Of a stretch of DNA of 64,000 nt, positions 53,737-61,787 are shown one piece after another. Position numbers and translations under genes: made by a program. Position 1 is the stretch's first letter; the number at the start of each line of letters is the position of its first letter. The stretch is from an uncultured SAR86 cluster bacterium. Its GTDB lineage: Bacteria > Pseudomonadota > Gammaproteobacteria > Magnimaribacterales > AG-339-G14. The stretch is taken from positions 69,583-133,582 of the forward strand of contig CACJRI010000003.1 of NCBI GenBank assembly GCA_902595715.1, written 5' to 3'. Below the pieces are notes generated by a model. That model did no database searches. It was given only the letters and a program-made list of their open reading frames with translations, and was not told where the DNA came from.

Positions 53737-54972
53737 ATGTTTTTTGAAAACTTTTCAAAAAAAGATGTTTATTTAAATCTCATTTCTTTCGTCATAGGCC
53801 TCACAATGCTCTCGATGATGCTAAAGACTCCAACTGAAGTGAGGATAGCTCTTTTATCGACATCTATTTTAGGTTTGATTTTTCTAAAGGGAAGTATTGA
53901 CCTAATGAAACAAATACTAAACAAATATTATATTTATTTGATATTTGTATTAATTTGCTTCATATCCTATTTCTTGTATCTGGATGACTCTTTTCCTTTA
54001 AAAAACTATCCTGAGGTTGAGAATTTCTTTATTTTTTTTATCTTTTTTATTTTTTTAAATCAAATCCAACATCATTATCTTTTAATTGTCAGGTACTGTA
54101 TTTATACAGCAGTATTTTTCCTATCTTTTTCCATACCTTTTCACTTATTTTTTTTGGAAAGCTCAATGCTAACCTCAAATAGTTTTATCTTTGACTTTCA
54201 GACAGAGTCATATTCCAATAAAAGTACGTTTGCAATATATCTAGCACTTTTATTTCCATTTTTAATTTTTGAATTGTCAAAAAGAATTAACCTAATCAAT
54301 TCCTACAATATTTTTATTTTTGCTATCTCAATTTTTTATTTTTTTTCTAGATCCGCATTAATTCTTACTCTGGCTGGCTTATTACTTTGTATTTTCAGTT
54401 TTGAAAGAAAATTATCTATAACAGCTATATTTATTTCGTCTGTAATATTTTCTTCCTTTTGGTTTTTCGAGATTACTCCTAAAAAGTACAACGAATTGAA
54501 AATGCAAACAAACATAGAGTATTTCAATAGCTTCTCCTATGACTCAAGTGAATCATTAAATAAATCTTTTTCTACTGATAGTGCTAGATTTAAGTATTTA
54601 AAAAATTCATACGAAGGTTTTATTGAAAAACCAATATTTGGCCATGGACTAGCAAGTTTTAGGAGAAATAATCCGGTATTTTCAGATGATGGAAAACTTA
54701 TTAGACACCCTACAACCCATAATGACTTTGCTCAGATAATGTATGAATTGGGCTTGATTGGATTAATAGTTTTCATTGGAATGCTTTATTTAAATTTAAC
54801 ATCGCTCTTCACAAATATCCATAAAACAGAAAATAAGATATTGGTTGTTCAGTTTCTTGTGTTGATCTTGGCGATTAATTCAATAAATCTCATAGACCAT
54901 ATTCTTTTTTGGTTCATAATGGCAATAACTTACAGATCTTTTAAAAACAAAAAAACTTTAGAATCAAATTAA
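53737..54972 (+). CDS. O-antigen ligase / Wzy-like polymerase family membrane protein
   Basis: 411 residues with about 11 membrane segments. A large loop (residues 245-330) carries FGHGLASFRRN and HPTTHNDFAQIMYELGLIG, the Wzy_C/WaaL family signature with the conserved His. It ligates or polymerises lipid-linked glycans at the periplasmic face. It is far from the main locus at 1-17 kb, but its last base is shared with a methyltransferase gene (TAATG), forming a small second glycan unit. Confidence 0.85.
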   Translation: MFFENFSKKDVYLNLISFVIGLTMLSMMLKTPTEVRIALLSTSILGLIFLKGSIDLMKQILNKYYIYLIFVLICFISYFLYLDDSFPLKNYPEVENFFIFFIFFIFLNQIQHHYLLIVRYCIYTAVFFLSFSIPFHLFFLESSMLTSNSFIFDFQTESYSNKSTFAIYLALLFPFLIFELSKRINLINSYNIFIFAISIFYFFSRSALILTLAGLLLCIFSFERKLSITAIFISSVIFSSFWFFEITPKKYNELKMQTNIEYFNSFSYDSSESLNKSFSTDSARFKYLKNSYEGFIEKPIFGHGLASFRRNNPVFSDDGKLIRHPTTHNDFAQIMYELGLIGLIVFIGMLYLNLTSLFTNIHKTENKILVVQFLVLILAINSINLIDHILFWFIMAITYRSFKNKKTLESN

Positions 54973-55883
54973 TGTCTGCGGAAAAGATAATTCAATCTAT
55001 TAAAGATCATTCAATAACTAACTCTGATGAATGGTTTGCAAATCTAGAGGATAGAAAAAAAGAGGAAGTTTTGCTTCATGATAAATTGAGAGATATGAAT
55101 TTTAGAAAAAAAATATCAAAAGAAGATTCCAAAAAATTCTATTCCAATACAAAGATGCTCGATGGCCTAGAAGACTCTGAAGAAAGTTTATTTCTGAATA
55201 ATGAAAAATGGTTTGATAATTCATATCTTTTGAAAAATAGTATTTCGGGTTTATCGGATGTTTACTTCAACGAGCTTATTTCCAAAAATAGCAAAGCTAA
55301 TATCGTATTGGATATGGCTTGTGGGTTTGGAAGAGAGTCAATTATCGCTGCAAAATCTGAAGCTGAATTAGTCGTTGGAATAGACCTGAGTCCTATTTCA
55401 GTCAAAGAGGGTAATGAGCTTGCTCAAAAAAATAACTTAAAAAATATAATTTTTTCAGTAGCAGATTGTGAAAATTTATTCTTTGATGATGATACTTTTG
55501 ACACAATAATTTGTGCAAGGATGCTACACCACATAGAGTTTGAAACGGTAATGAAAGAATTACAAAGAGTTTTAAAAAAAGATGGCAAAGTTATCTGTAT
55601 CGAAGCTTTGGGAATCAATCCGCTTTTAAACTTTTACAGAAAAATTACGCCAGAGCAAAGAACTCATTGGGAAACTGCAAATATTCTCACCTTCAAGCAT
55701 ATAAAAGTTGCTCAAAAATATTTTAAAGTTGAAAACATTAGGTACTGGCATTTTTTGAGTCCTTTAGCAAAATTTTTTAGCGCATTGTTACCTATGCTTA
55801 ACTTTTTAGATTCAAAATTTTTTTCAAAAATTCCATTGCTAAATAGATTAGCTTGGACATTTACTTTTGAATTAAAAAAATAA
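54972..55883 (+). CDS. Class I SAM-dependent methyltransferase (Methyltransf_11)
   Basis: 303 residues. The first 105 are helical and charged. Motif I is VLDMACGFGRESIIAA at about residue 113, then VVGIDLS, then FDTIICARMLHHIEF (motif IV) and LKKDGKVICIEALG. The C-terminal 70 are hydrophobic. Translationally coupled to the ligase/polymerase gene, so it may methylate a glycan terminus or lipid carrier intermediate (inference). Confidence 0.82.
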   Translation: MSAEKIIQSIKDHSITNSDEWFANLEDRKKEEVLLHDKLRDMNFRKKISKEDSKKFYSNTKMLDGLEDSEESLFLNNEKWFDNSYLLKNSISGLSDVYFNELISKNSKANIVLDMACGFGRESIIAAKSEAELVVGIDLSPISVKEGNELAQKNNLKNIIFSVADCENLFFDDDTFDTIICARMLHHIEFETVMKELQRVLKKDGKVICIEALGINPLLNFYRKITPEQRTHWETANILTFKHIKVAQKYFKVENIRYWHFLSPLAKFFSALLPMLNFLDSKFFSKIPLLNRLAWTFTFELKK

Positions 55884-55894
55884 AATTCTAAAAG

Positions 55895-56155
55895 TTATCT
55901 CTTCAATACCTTAATAATTTCTTCAACTTTATTCTCAAACTCTTTTTCTCCTCTGAAAGAGTCTTTCACACACTCTTCTAAGTGAGTTTTTAAGATTTTT
56001 CCTTCTACTGAGGCGATAGATTTTCTGACAGCTTTGATTTGATTGAGTATATCGATACAGTATTTTTCCTCTTCAATCATTTTCGCTATACCCCTGAGTT
56101 GACCTTCAATACGCCTTACGCTTGATAATTCTTTTTTGTGATTGGGATGACTCAT
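55895..56155 (-). CDS. CsoR/RcnR-family metal-sensing repressor
   Basis: 86 residues, all-helical DUF156. RRIEGQLRGIAKMIEEEKYCIDIL and KTHLEECV place Cys33, His58 and Cys62 with the 25- and 4-residue spacing of the CsoR copper site (C-H-C). RcnR would have His in the last position. His3 is also present, a ligand used by RcnR for Ni/Co, so the metal cannot be fixed. It is the last gene of a four-gene operon whose start carries a candidate CsoR operator, suggesting self-repression relieved by metal. Confidence 0.88.
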   Translation of the reverse strand: MSHPNHKKELSSVRRIEGQLRGIAKMIEEEKYCIDILNQIKAVRKSIASVEGKILKTHLEECVKDSFRGEKEFENKVEEIIKVLKR

Positions 56156-56161
56156 GATTTT

Positions 56162-56527
56162 TTAAATTATATTAGGAACTAGATAAGTGAATATTGTAGC
56201 AAAAGTAAACAAACTCACTGATAGGTAGTAAATAAATCTAGAACGTTTTCTGGTTTGAAGACAAATTTTCCCTAACTCTGGATCTGCAGGACAAGGAAGA
56301 TAATAGGTTCTGTAATTTATATAGCCAGCAAAAACTAATACAAGAAGGGATACCAAAGTTATAGAAACTTTATATTTTGAAATCACTACTAAAAAAGGGA
56401 ATATAGAAATGATGCTAGCAAAAGTTGCCCCTGCTCCAACAAATATAAATACTGCAGGCAAGGCACAACATATCAATGTAGATGAAGATGCAAACAAAGA
56501 TATGAAATTAGCAGATCGGTCGAACAT
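56162..56527 (-). CDS. MerT-like inner-membrane metal transporter
   Basis: 121 residues, three membrane segments (about 8-33, 37-70 and 95-118). Cys20-Cys21 lie in the first helix, and Cys79 and Cys89 in the following loop. This mirrors the paired Cys of mercuric transporter MerT (24/25 and 76/82). It likely accepts a thiophilic metal from the MerP-like partner encoded just upstream (1-base gap). No MerA reductase is adjacent, so a copper or other metal role is as likely as mercury. Confidence 0.75.
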   Translation of the reverse strand: MFDRSANFISLFASSSTLICCALPAVFIFVGAGATFASIISIFPFLVVISKYKVSITLVSLLVLVFAGYINYRTYYLPCPADPELGKICLQTRKRSRFIYYLSVSLFTFATIFTYLVPNII

Positions 56528-56528
56528 A

Positions 56529-56936
56529 TTAAATTTTTATCAAGTTATAGTCTGTTGCGTTTTGACCATTCATTAATATTTTTTCTTTGATTTCCTTAAA
56601 TTCAATTTTTTTATCTAAAGAAAAGGCGATCACAACTTTTCCATTTTCAAGATCAACATCTATTTTTTTTACTTTGGTATCTTTGAGAAAAGCCTTTTCA
56701 ATACCTCGGGCACAAAAATCACAGACCATACCTTGAACATTAATTATTGCAACTTGAACATTTTTGAGATTTTTTTTAAATTTATCGAACCTTTCTTTGT
56801 CTAATTTATAATTGTTTCCATCCACGTACACATCATTTTGATGAATCGCATGACCGTGGTGTTCATGAGAATCATGATTTTTTTCAGCAAAAATTATTGA
56901 TGCAGTAAACATTACAATCAAACATATTGGTCTCAT
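56529..56936 (-). CDS. Periplasmic HMA-domain (MerP-like) metal-binding protein with a His-rich region
   Basis: 135 residues. An N-terminal signal peptide (about 1-17) is followed by a His-rich stretch, HDSHEHHGHAIH. The C-terminal HMA domain has the metal site GMVCDFC (M-x-C-x-x-C variant) and typical beta-alpha-beta pattern. It would bind soft metal ions in the periplasm and pass them to the MerT-like protein. It lies 8 bases after the outer-membrane protein gene in the same operon. Confidence 0.82.
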   Translation of the reverse strand: MRPICLIVMFTASIIFAEKNHDSHEHHGHAIHQNDVYVDGNNYKLDKERFDKFKKNLKNVQVAIINVQGMVCDFCARGIEKAFLKDTKVKKIDVDLENGKVVIAFSLDKKIEFKEIKEKILMNGQNATDYNLIKI

Positions 56937-56944
56937 ATTTCCTC

Positions 56945-57547
56945 CTAAAATCTGTACATGAGATGAGCATCGGTTCTTGTTTTTTTGTTGTAACCAAGCT
57001 CGATTAAAAAATCGCCTTTAAAAATTTTTACCACAGGATAAGTTGACCAGCTATCTCCTAAAGAATTCTTTTTTGTCTTAAACATCAACCAAGTATGCAA
57101 GTCTCCGTATTTTCCAAGGTAGGGCGCAATGCCGAATTGAAGATACTTTTCAGAAAAATCCATTAAGTCATTGAAGCTTTCTTTATATCCATAGCCAATA
57201 AACCATCTTCTAGTCTCCCAATCGCCATGGAAACCATAAAAATGCCGATCAAAGTTTTCAGGGTCAAAGCCTGATTGAAAATATAAATTGCTTTGAGAAT
57301 TTTGTGTATTTTTTCTGTTTAGCAAATAAGTAAATCTAAAAAAAGAATATTCATCATTAAAATAATCATCTTTTGCTAATTCCAAGCCTACAGAATATTT
57401 AAAACTAGGAGAATAATGAAAATACACTGAATCTTTGTAAATATCCGAATGAGACATCAGCGTATAACCCTCAGGATATGAAATTGGTCTAGCTTGGCTA
57501 TAGAAAGAAGCCAAAAGAAAAAAAAATAATACAAACCTTATACCCAT
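56945..57547 (-). CDS. Putative outer-membrane beta-barrel protein of the metal operon
   Basis: 200 residues, no recognised family. A signal peptide (1-19, ending SQA) is followed by alternating aromatic strands such as SVYFHYSPSFKYSVGLEL, FFRFTYLLN and RWFIGYGYKE. The C-terminus ends in Phe (MYRF), as outer-membrane barrels do. It is the first gene of the operon, so it may serve metal passage or sensing at the outer membrane (inference). No Shine-Dalgarno is visible before the ATG; the mRNA may be leaderless. Confidence 0.6.
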   Translation of the reverse strand: MGIRFVLFFFLLASFYSQARPISYPEGYTLMSHSDIYKDSVYFHYSPSFKYSVGLELAKDDYFNDEYSFFRFTYLLNRKNTQNSQSNLYFQSGFDPENFDRHFYGFHGDWETRRWFIGYGYKESFNDLMDFSEKYLQFGIAPYLGKYGDLHTWLMFKTKKNSLGDSWSTYPVVKIFKGDFLIELGYNKKTRTDAHLMYRF

Positions 57548-57560
57548 GGGGGGTATTGTA
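57540..57560 (-). promoter_or_regulatory. Candidate CsoR operator overlapping -10 box and start codon
   Basis: ATACCC (57540-57545) and GGGTAT (57551-57556) are a perfect inverted repeat around ATGGG, like known CsoR-type operators with paired C and G tracts. On the minus strand TACAAT (57560-57555) is a -10 box ending 7 bases before the ATG (57547-57545). A repressor here would cover both RNA polymerase and the start codon. Confidence 0.6.
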
Positions 57561-57582
57561 TATCTTTTATTTTTAAAAGTAT

Positions 57583-58407
57583 TTAACCAGCTATACGCTT
57601 AAACATTTTCCCAGTTAAATTAAGAACAGCTTTTCTGCTCATGAAGCTAGTAACGAAATTTAATAATCTGTTGCCTCTGCCGCATAAGACGTATTGTTTA
57701 TCTTTTTCATAACCTTCTAGACATTCCAAAGCGACATCGTGTGAAGTTTGCATAGACATTCCAGAAGCTGAGTTATCTCGATTTTTATACCTTTCCGTTA
57801 GTTCCTCAGATTTTTCTGTAGCTACTCGGGCAAACTCTGATTCCGTTCCTCCAGGAAGAAGCGCCATAACTTTGATATTTTTATCTTGATATTCAAACCT
57901 AATAGCTTCAGAAAACATCAAAACATATGCTTTTGAAGAAGAATAAATACTTGCATATGGTATTGGTGCTAACGAAGCCATTGAACCGACATTTATAATA
58001 CCACCACCACCTTGTCGAACCATATCGGGTAAATACAAATGGCAAAGATCTGTTAGCGTCACAACATTGAGTTGCAACATCTCTGCATAATCATCCCTAT
58101 CAAAGCTAGTTAATTCTCCCCATCTACCGTATCCAGCATTGTTAATTAAGATATCGACAGATAAATTTTGCGATTTTATTTGGTTATATAAAGCTTCAGC
58201 AGAGCCTTGAATAGAAAGATCTTCAATAAAGACATGTGCTCTCCCACCAGACGCTTTAATTTTTTCAGCAAGGGCATGCAATTTATCCTCTGATCTTGCA
58301 GTTAAAATAACTTCCGCTCCTCGTTTATTTAATTCTTCAGCCAAGGCATAGCCTATGCCAGTTGATGCGCCTGTGATTAGGACTTTTTTATCTTTATATA
58401 TACTCAT
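57583..58407 (-). CDS. Short-chain dehydrogenase/reductase (DltE-like)
   Basis: 274 residues. TGASTGIGYALAEEL is the NADP-binding motif, NNAGYGRWG follows near 89, the Ser is in NVGSMAS, and YSSSKAYV gives Tyr and Lys. The C-terminal region after LPGGTESEFA is longer and hydrophobic, as in the DltE/3-dehydrosphinganine-reductase-like group. It stands alone and divergent from the NTF2-like gene. Substrate unknown. Confidence 0.85.
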   Translation of the reverse strand: MSIYKDKKVLITGASTGIGYALAEELNKRGAEVILTARSEDKLHALAEKIKASGGRAHVFIEDLSIQGSAEALYNQIKSQNLSVDILINNAGYGRWGELTSFDRDDYAEMLQLNVVTLTDLCHLYLPDMVRQGGGGIINVGSMASLAPIPYASIYSSSKAYVLMFSEAIRFEYQDKNIKVMALLPGGTESEFARVATEKSEELTERYKNRDNSASGMSMQTSHDVALECLEGYEKDKQYVLCGRGNRLLNFVTSFMSRKAVLNLTGKMFKRIAG

Positions 58408-58459
58408 GAATTTATCTTACTAAGTTTCAATACCTAAATAAATTAATTATCATGATTTG

Positions 58460-58906
58460 ATGAACGAATCTAAAATTAAAGAGTTTCTTGATTCATGGAC
58501 CAAAGGAGTAATTGATATAGGAAAAGCTTATTCAAAAAAAGAAGATTTTGAAAAAGAAGCTTTAAAATTTTTATCTAAGCACTACGCATTTAAAACTCAA
58601 CAGATACTTTTCAAACCTACCTTTACCAAAGAAAAAATATTTAGAAATAACTTGGAAGATGCTTTATCTTATTTCGTTAAGGGGAGATTTTCAGAAGATA
58701 ATGGTTTTGCTTTAAAGCCTTGGGAAGAAATAAATCTTCAAGAATTAAATATTTTAGATGAGAAAAATTTATCAACTGCAATGGGTACGCTCTCATTTAA
58801 ACCAGTTTCATCGAGTGAGACGACTTTGGTTGCTTTCACATTTATTTTTTGTCTTGAAGAAGGAGAAATTAAGATAAAGATTCATCATTCTTCTCCTGTT
58901 CTCTAA
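58460..58906 (+). CDS. NTF2-like protein
   Basis: 148 residues from ATG 58460 (a TTG just before is in frame). A helical first third is followed by strands, KTQQILFKPTFTKE and KIKIHHSSPVL. The end with H-H-S-S-x-x is typical of SnoaL/CaMKII-association-type NTF2 folds. No catalytic role is evident. It precedes the FAD monooxygenase by 12 bases and may be its operon partner. Confidence 0.6.
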   Translation: MNESKIKEFLDSWTKGVIDIGKAYSKKEDFEKEALKFLSKHYAFKTQQILFKPTFTKEKIFRNNLEDALSYFVKGRFSEDNGFALKPWEEINLQELNILDEKNLSTAMGTLSFKPVSSSETTLVAFTFIFCLEEGEIKIKIHHSSPVL

Positions 58907-58918
58907 CGATAAATTTTT

Positions 58919-60094
58919 ATGAAATCTAAACCCTTAGAAATTTCAATTGTTGGAGCTGGAATTGGAGGATTGGTAGCTGCCTTAGCATTAAAAAAAAGAG
59001 GGCACATACCGATAATCTACGAAAAGACAGAATCTTTAAGTGAACTTGGGGCAGGAATTCAGCTTTCGCCAAATGCGAACAAGGTACTCAAACATCTTGG
59101 CGTTATGGAAGAATTACAGGCTGATGTTTATGAACCGGAAGCATTTCAATTTGTTCATTATCGAACTGGAAAAGTTTTAGCTCAACGGGCTTTAAAAAAT
59201 TCTTCAGTAAAGATATATGGTTCTCCAAACTACGATGTTCACAGAGCTGATTTACAAAAAGCTCTTTTAAAAATTACTAATAGAGAGGGAATCCAAATTG
59301 AAAAAAATTCTGAAATCATAGACTTATATGAAGAAACAAATGGCGCCTTTATTAAAACCAAAGAAAAGATAATTGAGTCGGATGCTGTGATCGGTGCAGA
59401 TGGAATTCATTCAATTGTAAGAAAAAAGCTTTGGGGGGAAGATCAAGCTCGATATACAGGGAACGTAGCATGGCGAATGTTAGTCCCTATAGAAGAAATA
59501 TCTGCAAAATTTTTACAAAAAAATACCAAAGTTTGGTTGGGACCTAAGAAGCACTTTGTGCAATATTTGGTTAAAGGTGGAAATTTTTTAAATTGTGTAT
59601 GTCTTGTTGAACAAAATGACTGGGAGAGTGAGGATTGGTCTGAAAAAGGAGATATCTCTGAACTCAAGCATATTTTTTCCGACTGGCATCCTGAAATTCA
59701 AGAGATTTTAGAAAGTACAAAACCCGGCAGTTTATATAAGTGGGGATTGCATGATAGGGCGCCGATGAATAAATGGAGCAAAGGAAGATTTAGTCTGCTT
59801 GGAGATGCTGCACATCCAATGTTACCGTTTGTTGCCCAAGGAGCTGCTATGGCTATTGAGGATGGTATTGTTCTAGCCTCAAGCCTTTCTTCTTTCCATA
59901 ATGTTGAATTAGGACTAAATAATTATGAGAATAAAAGAAAGTACAGAACGGCAAAGGCACAAAGGACTGCCGCTAGGAATGCAACCATTTTTCATCTTTC
60001 GGATTTCTTTGCTATTTTTAGAAACTTGGTAATGAAATTTTTTATTAAAAAAATTATGGATAGTTTTTATAAATATGATGCCATCTCAAAATAA
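58919..60094 (+). CDS. FAD-dependent aromatic hydroxylase (salicylate-hydroxylase-like)
   Basis: 391 residues. ISIVGAGIGGLVAALALKKRGH is the FAD dinucleotide fold. DAVIGADGIHSIVRKKLWG is the D-G motif shared by group A flavin monooxygenases, and FSLLGDAAHPMLPFVAQGAAMAIED is the G-D motif. LGAGIQLSPNANKVLKHLG is typical of the salicylate/6-hydroxynicotinate hydroxylase subgroup. A basic hydrophobic end (IFRNLVMKFFIKK) may bind membranes. Substrate unknown. Confidence 0.88.
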   Translation: MKSKPLEISIVGAGIGGLVAALALKKRGHIPIIYEKTESLSELGAGIQLSPNANKVLKHLGVMEELQADVYEPEAFQFVHYRTGKVLAQRALKNSSVKIYGSPNYDVHRADLQKALLKITNREGIQIEKNSEIIDLYEETNGAFIKTKEKIIESDAVIGADGIHSIVRKKLWGEDQARYTGNVAWRMLVPIEEISAKFLQKNTKVWLGPKKHFVQYLVKGGNFLNCVCLVEQNDWESEDWSEKGDISELKHIFSDWHPEIQEILESTKPGSLYKWGLHDRAPMNKWSKGRFSLLGDAAHPMLPFVAQGAAMAIEDGIVLASSLSSFHNVELGLNNYENKRKYRTAKAQRTAARNATIFHLSDFFAIFRNLVMKFFIKKIMDSFYKYDAISK

Positions 60095-60121
60095 AATCTT
60101 AACTTTAACTAGGACATACTT

Positions 60122-61099
60122 ATGAAATATAGAAACTTCACGCCTTTTGGATCAATCAGCGCTTTAACTTTAGGTGGAGGCGGGATAGGCAATGTATGGG
60201 GTAAAACAACCAGAAAAGAGGCGGTTGATACTGTTCTATATGCTATTGATTCCGGTATCAATCATCTTGATATGGCTCCAATGTATGGCAGAGGAGAGGC
60301 TGAACTAGTCGTTGGAGAAGCTCTCAAAGACAGAGATGTGTCTAAATTGAAAATCACAACCAAATGTCAGTTGGGCACTCTTCCGCAAGATAAGGTTTAT
60401 GAAAAACTCAATGAATCTCTTATTGAAAGTTTTGAGAGAATGAAAATAGAAAAAGTAAACTTATTTCTTTTGCACTCTCAATTGATCAAAGATGACTATC
60501 AACTACCCGTTTTAAATGATTTAAGAGATTCAATTACAACTTCTTTGTCTTGTTATTACGATTCTGTGATTCCAGCTTTCGAAAGATTGAAGTCTGAAGG
60601 GAAGATTGATTCTTGGGGAATAGGGCTGGGTGAAGAAGAAGCTTTAATTTCTGCAATTAACTATGAAAAACAACCAGAGGCTATGCAGTGTGCTGTGAAC
60701 GTGATGAATTCTATTGGAGCTATTGGTTACATAAGCAAAAAACCCGATCCAAATAGAATTCTTAAAGAGTGTCAGGACAAAAATATTCCCATTTTGGCTA
60801 TTAGAGCTGTTCAAGCAGGAGCATTAACATCAAAAATGGATCGCGAACCGCATCCATCAGGAAGAGACAAACCTGATTTTGAAGACTATGAAAGAGCAGA
60901 GCCTTTTAGAGAACTTGCAAAAAAGTGGGGTGAATCTCCAGCTTCTCTAGCACATCGTTATGCTCTTTCGACACAAAAAGTAAGCTCAGTGATTTTGGGT
61001 GTAAAAAATACTCAAGAGTTAAAAGAATGTTTAGATAGTGAAAATATGGGTGAGTTAAGCGAAGAACAATTAGAAGAACTTGAAAATTTATTTACTTAA
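60122..61099 (+). CDS. Aldo/keto reductase
   Basis: 325 residues of the AKR barrel. DSGINHLDMAPMYGRGEAELVVGEAL contains the catalytic Asp and Tyr, KITTKC the Lys, and LFLLHSQ the His. SVILGVKNTQELKE near the C-terminus is the NADP adenosine-binding region. It resembles the aldose 1-dehydrogenase/pyridoxal-reductase-like groups. It follows the monooxygenase by 27 bases and overlaps the convergent methyltransferase by 12. Substrate unknown. Confidence 0.87.
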   Translation: MKYRNFTPFGSISALTLGGGGIGNVWGKTTRKEAVDTVLYAIDSGINHLDMAPMYGRGEAELVVGEALKDRDVSKLKITTKCQLGTLPQDKVYEKLNESLIESFERMKIEKVNLFLLHSQLIKDDYQLPVLNDLRDSITTSLSCYYDSVIPAFERLKSEGKIDSWGIGLGEEEALISAINYEKQPEAMQCAVNVMNSIGAIGYISKKPDPNRILKECQDKNIPILAIRAVQAGALTSKMDREPHPSGRDKPDFEDYERAEPFRELAKKWGESPASLAHRYALSTQKVSSVILGVKNTQELKECLDSENMGELSEEQLEELENLFT

Positions 61100-61750
61100 T
61101 TTATACATAGAAAATATCCAGAAATAATTTCCATCTTTTTCAAAGTACATTTCATCTTTCAACAAATCTAAATTTGCCATCAGACGTTTAGAGAAAGGCA
61201 CCTCTTTTTCTAAAACTTTTTCCCAATTATCTGGAAAAGATTTTTGCATGGTATTTTCAATTTCCTCAATATTTGAAAAAGAGGTTGTGCAAATATTTAG
61301 ACAGCCATCTTCTTTAAGATGTTCTGGACTGCCTTCAACTACTCTTACAATCAAATTTGATCCGGTATCATCAGCCTTGGGAACTTCGGTAGGAAACCAG
61401 CCAGTTACTTCAGCAATATTTTTCGATACCCCCGAAACATCGCAACAAATTAAATCGTATTTATTAGTTACGTTTTGAAATAAGTCAGACTCAATAACAT
61501 TTATTGAGACATTGTTTCGCTTTGCATTAAGCCTGGTAAGTTCTAAATGTTTATCGTAAATATCGCAAGCATCTACTTCAGCAGCTCCATTTTTTGCGAA
61601 ATAGATTGCAAGAGGTCCAATTCCACATCCCATGTCTAAGACTTTTTTGTTTTTAAATTCAGCATTCAAAGCACATTCTTCACTTATTAAAGTAGGGCGA
61701 AATGCATCTTCAGTACTTTCTAGTTCTATGTTGTGAAAATTAACAATCAT
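61088..61750 (-). CDS. Class I SAM methyltransferase, small-molecule or protein type
   Basis: 220 residues. VLDMGCGIGPLAIYFAKNGA is motif I at about residue 36, then VDACDIYDKHLELTRLNAKRNN. Where RsmC/HemK-like enzymes have N-P-P-[FY], this protein has CCDVSGVS. The overall layout is like MTS-domain methyltransferases, but the missing N-P-P argues against base or Gln methylation. Substrate unknown. Confidence 0.7.
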   Translation of the reverse strand: MIVNFHNIELESTEDAFRPTLISEECALNAEFKNKKVLDMGCGIGPLAIYFAKNGAAEVDACDIYDKHLELTRLNAKRNNVSINVIESDLFQNVTNKYDLICCDVSGVSKNIAEVTGWFPTEVPKADDTGSNLIVRVVEGSPEHLKEDGCLNICTTSFSNIEEIENTMQKSFPDNWEKVLEKEVPFSKRLMANLDLLKDEMYFEKDGNYFWIFSMYKLSK

Positions 61751-61787
61751 TTTTTTAAAAGAAAGATTATAAGGGACAAAATTTTTC

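Noticed and set aside
55895-57547. Classical mercury-resistance (mer) operon
   Set aside because: MerT- and MerP-like proteins are present, but there is no MerA or MerR at the operon; the regulator is CsoR-like, so mercury reduction is not supported.
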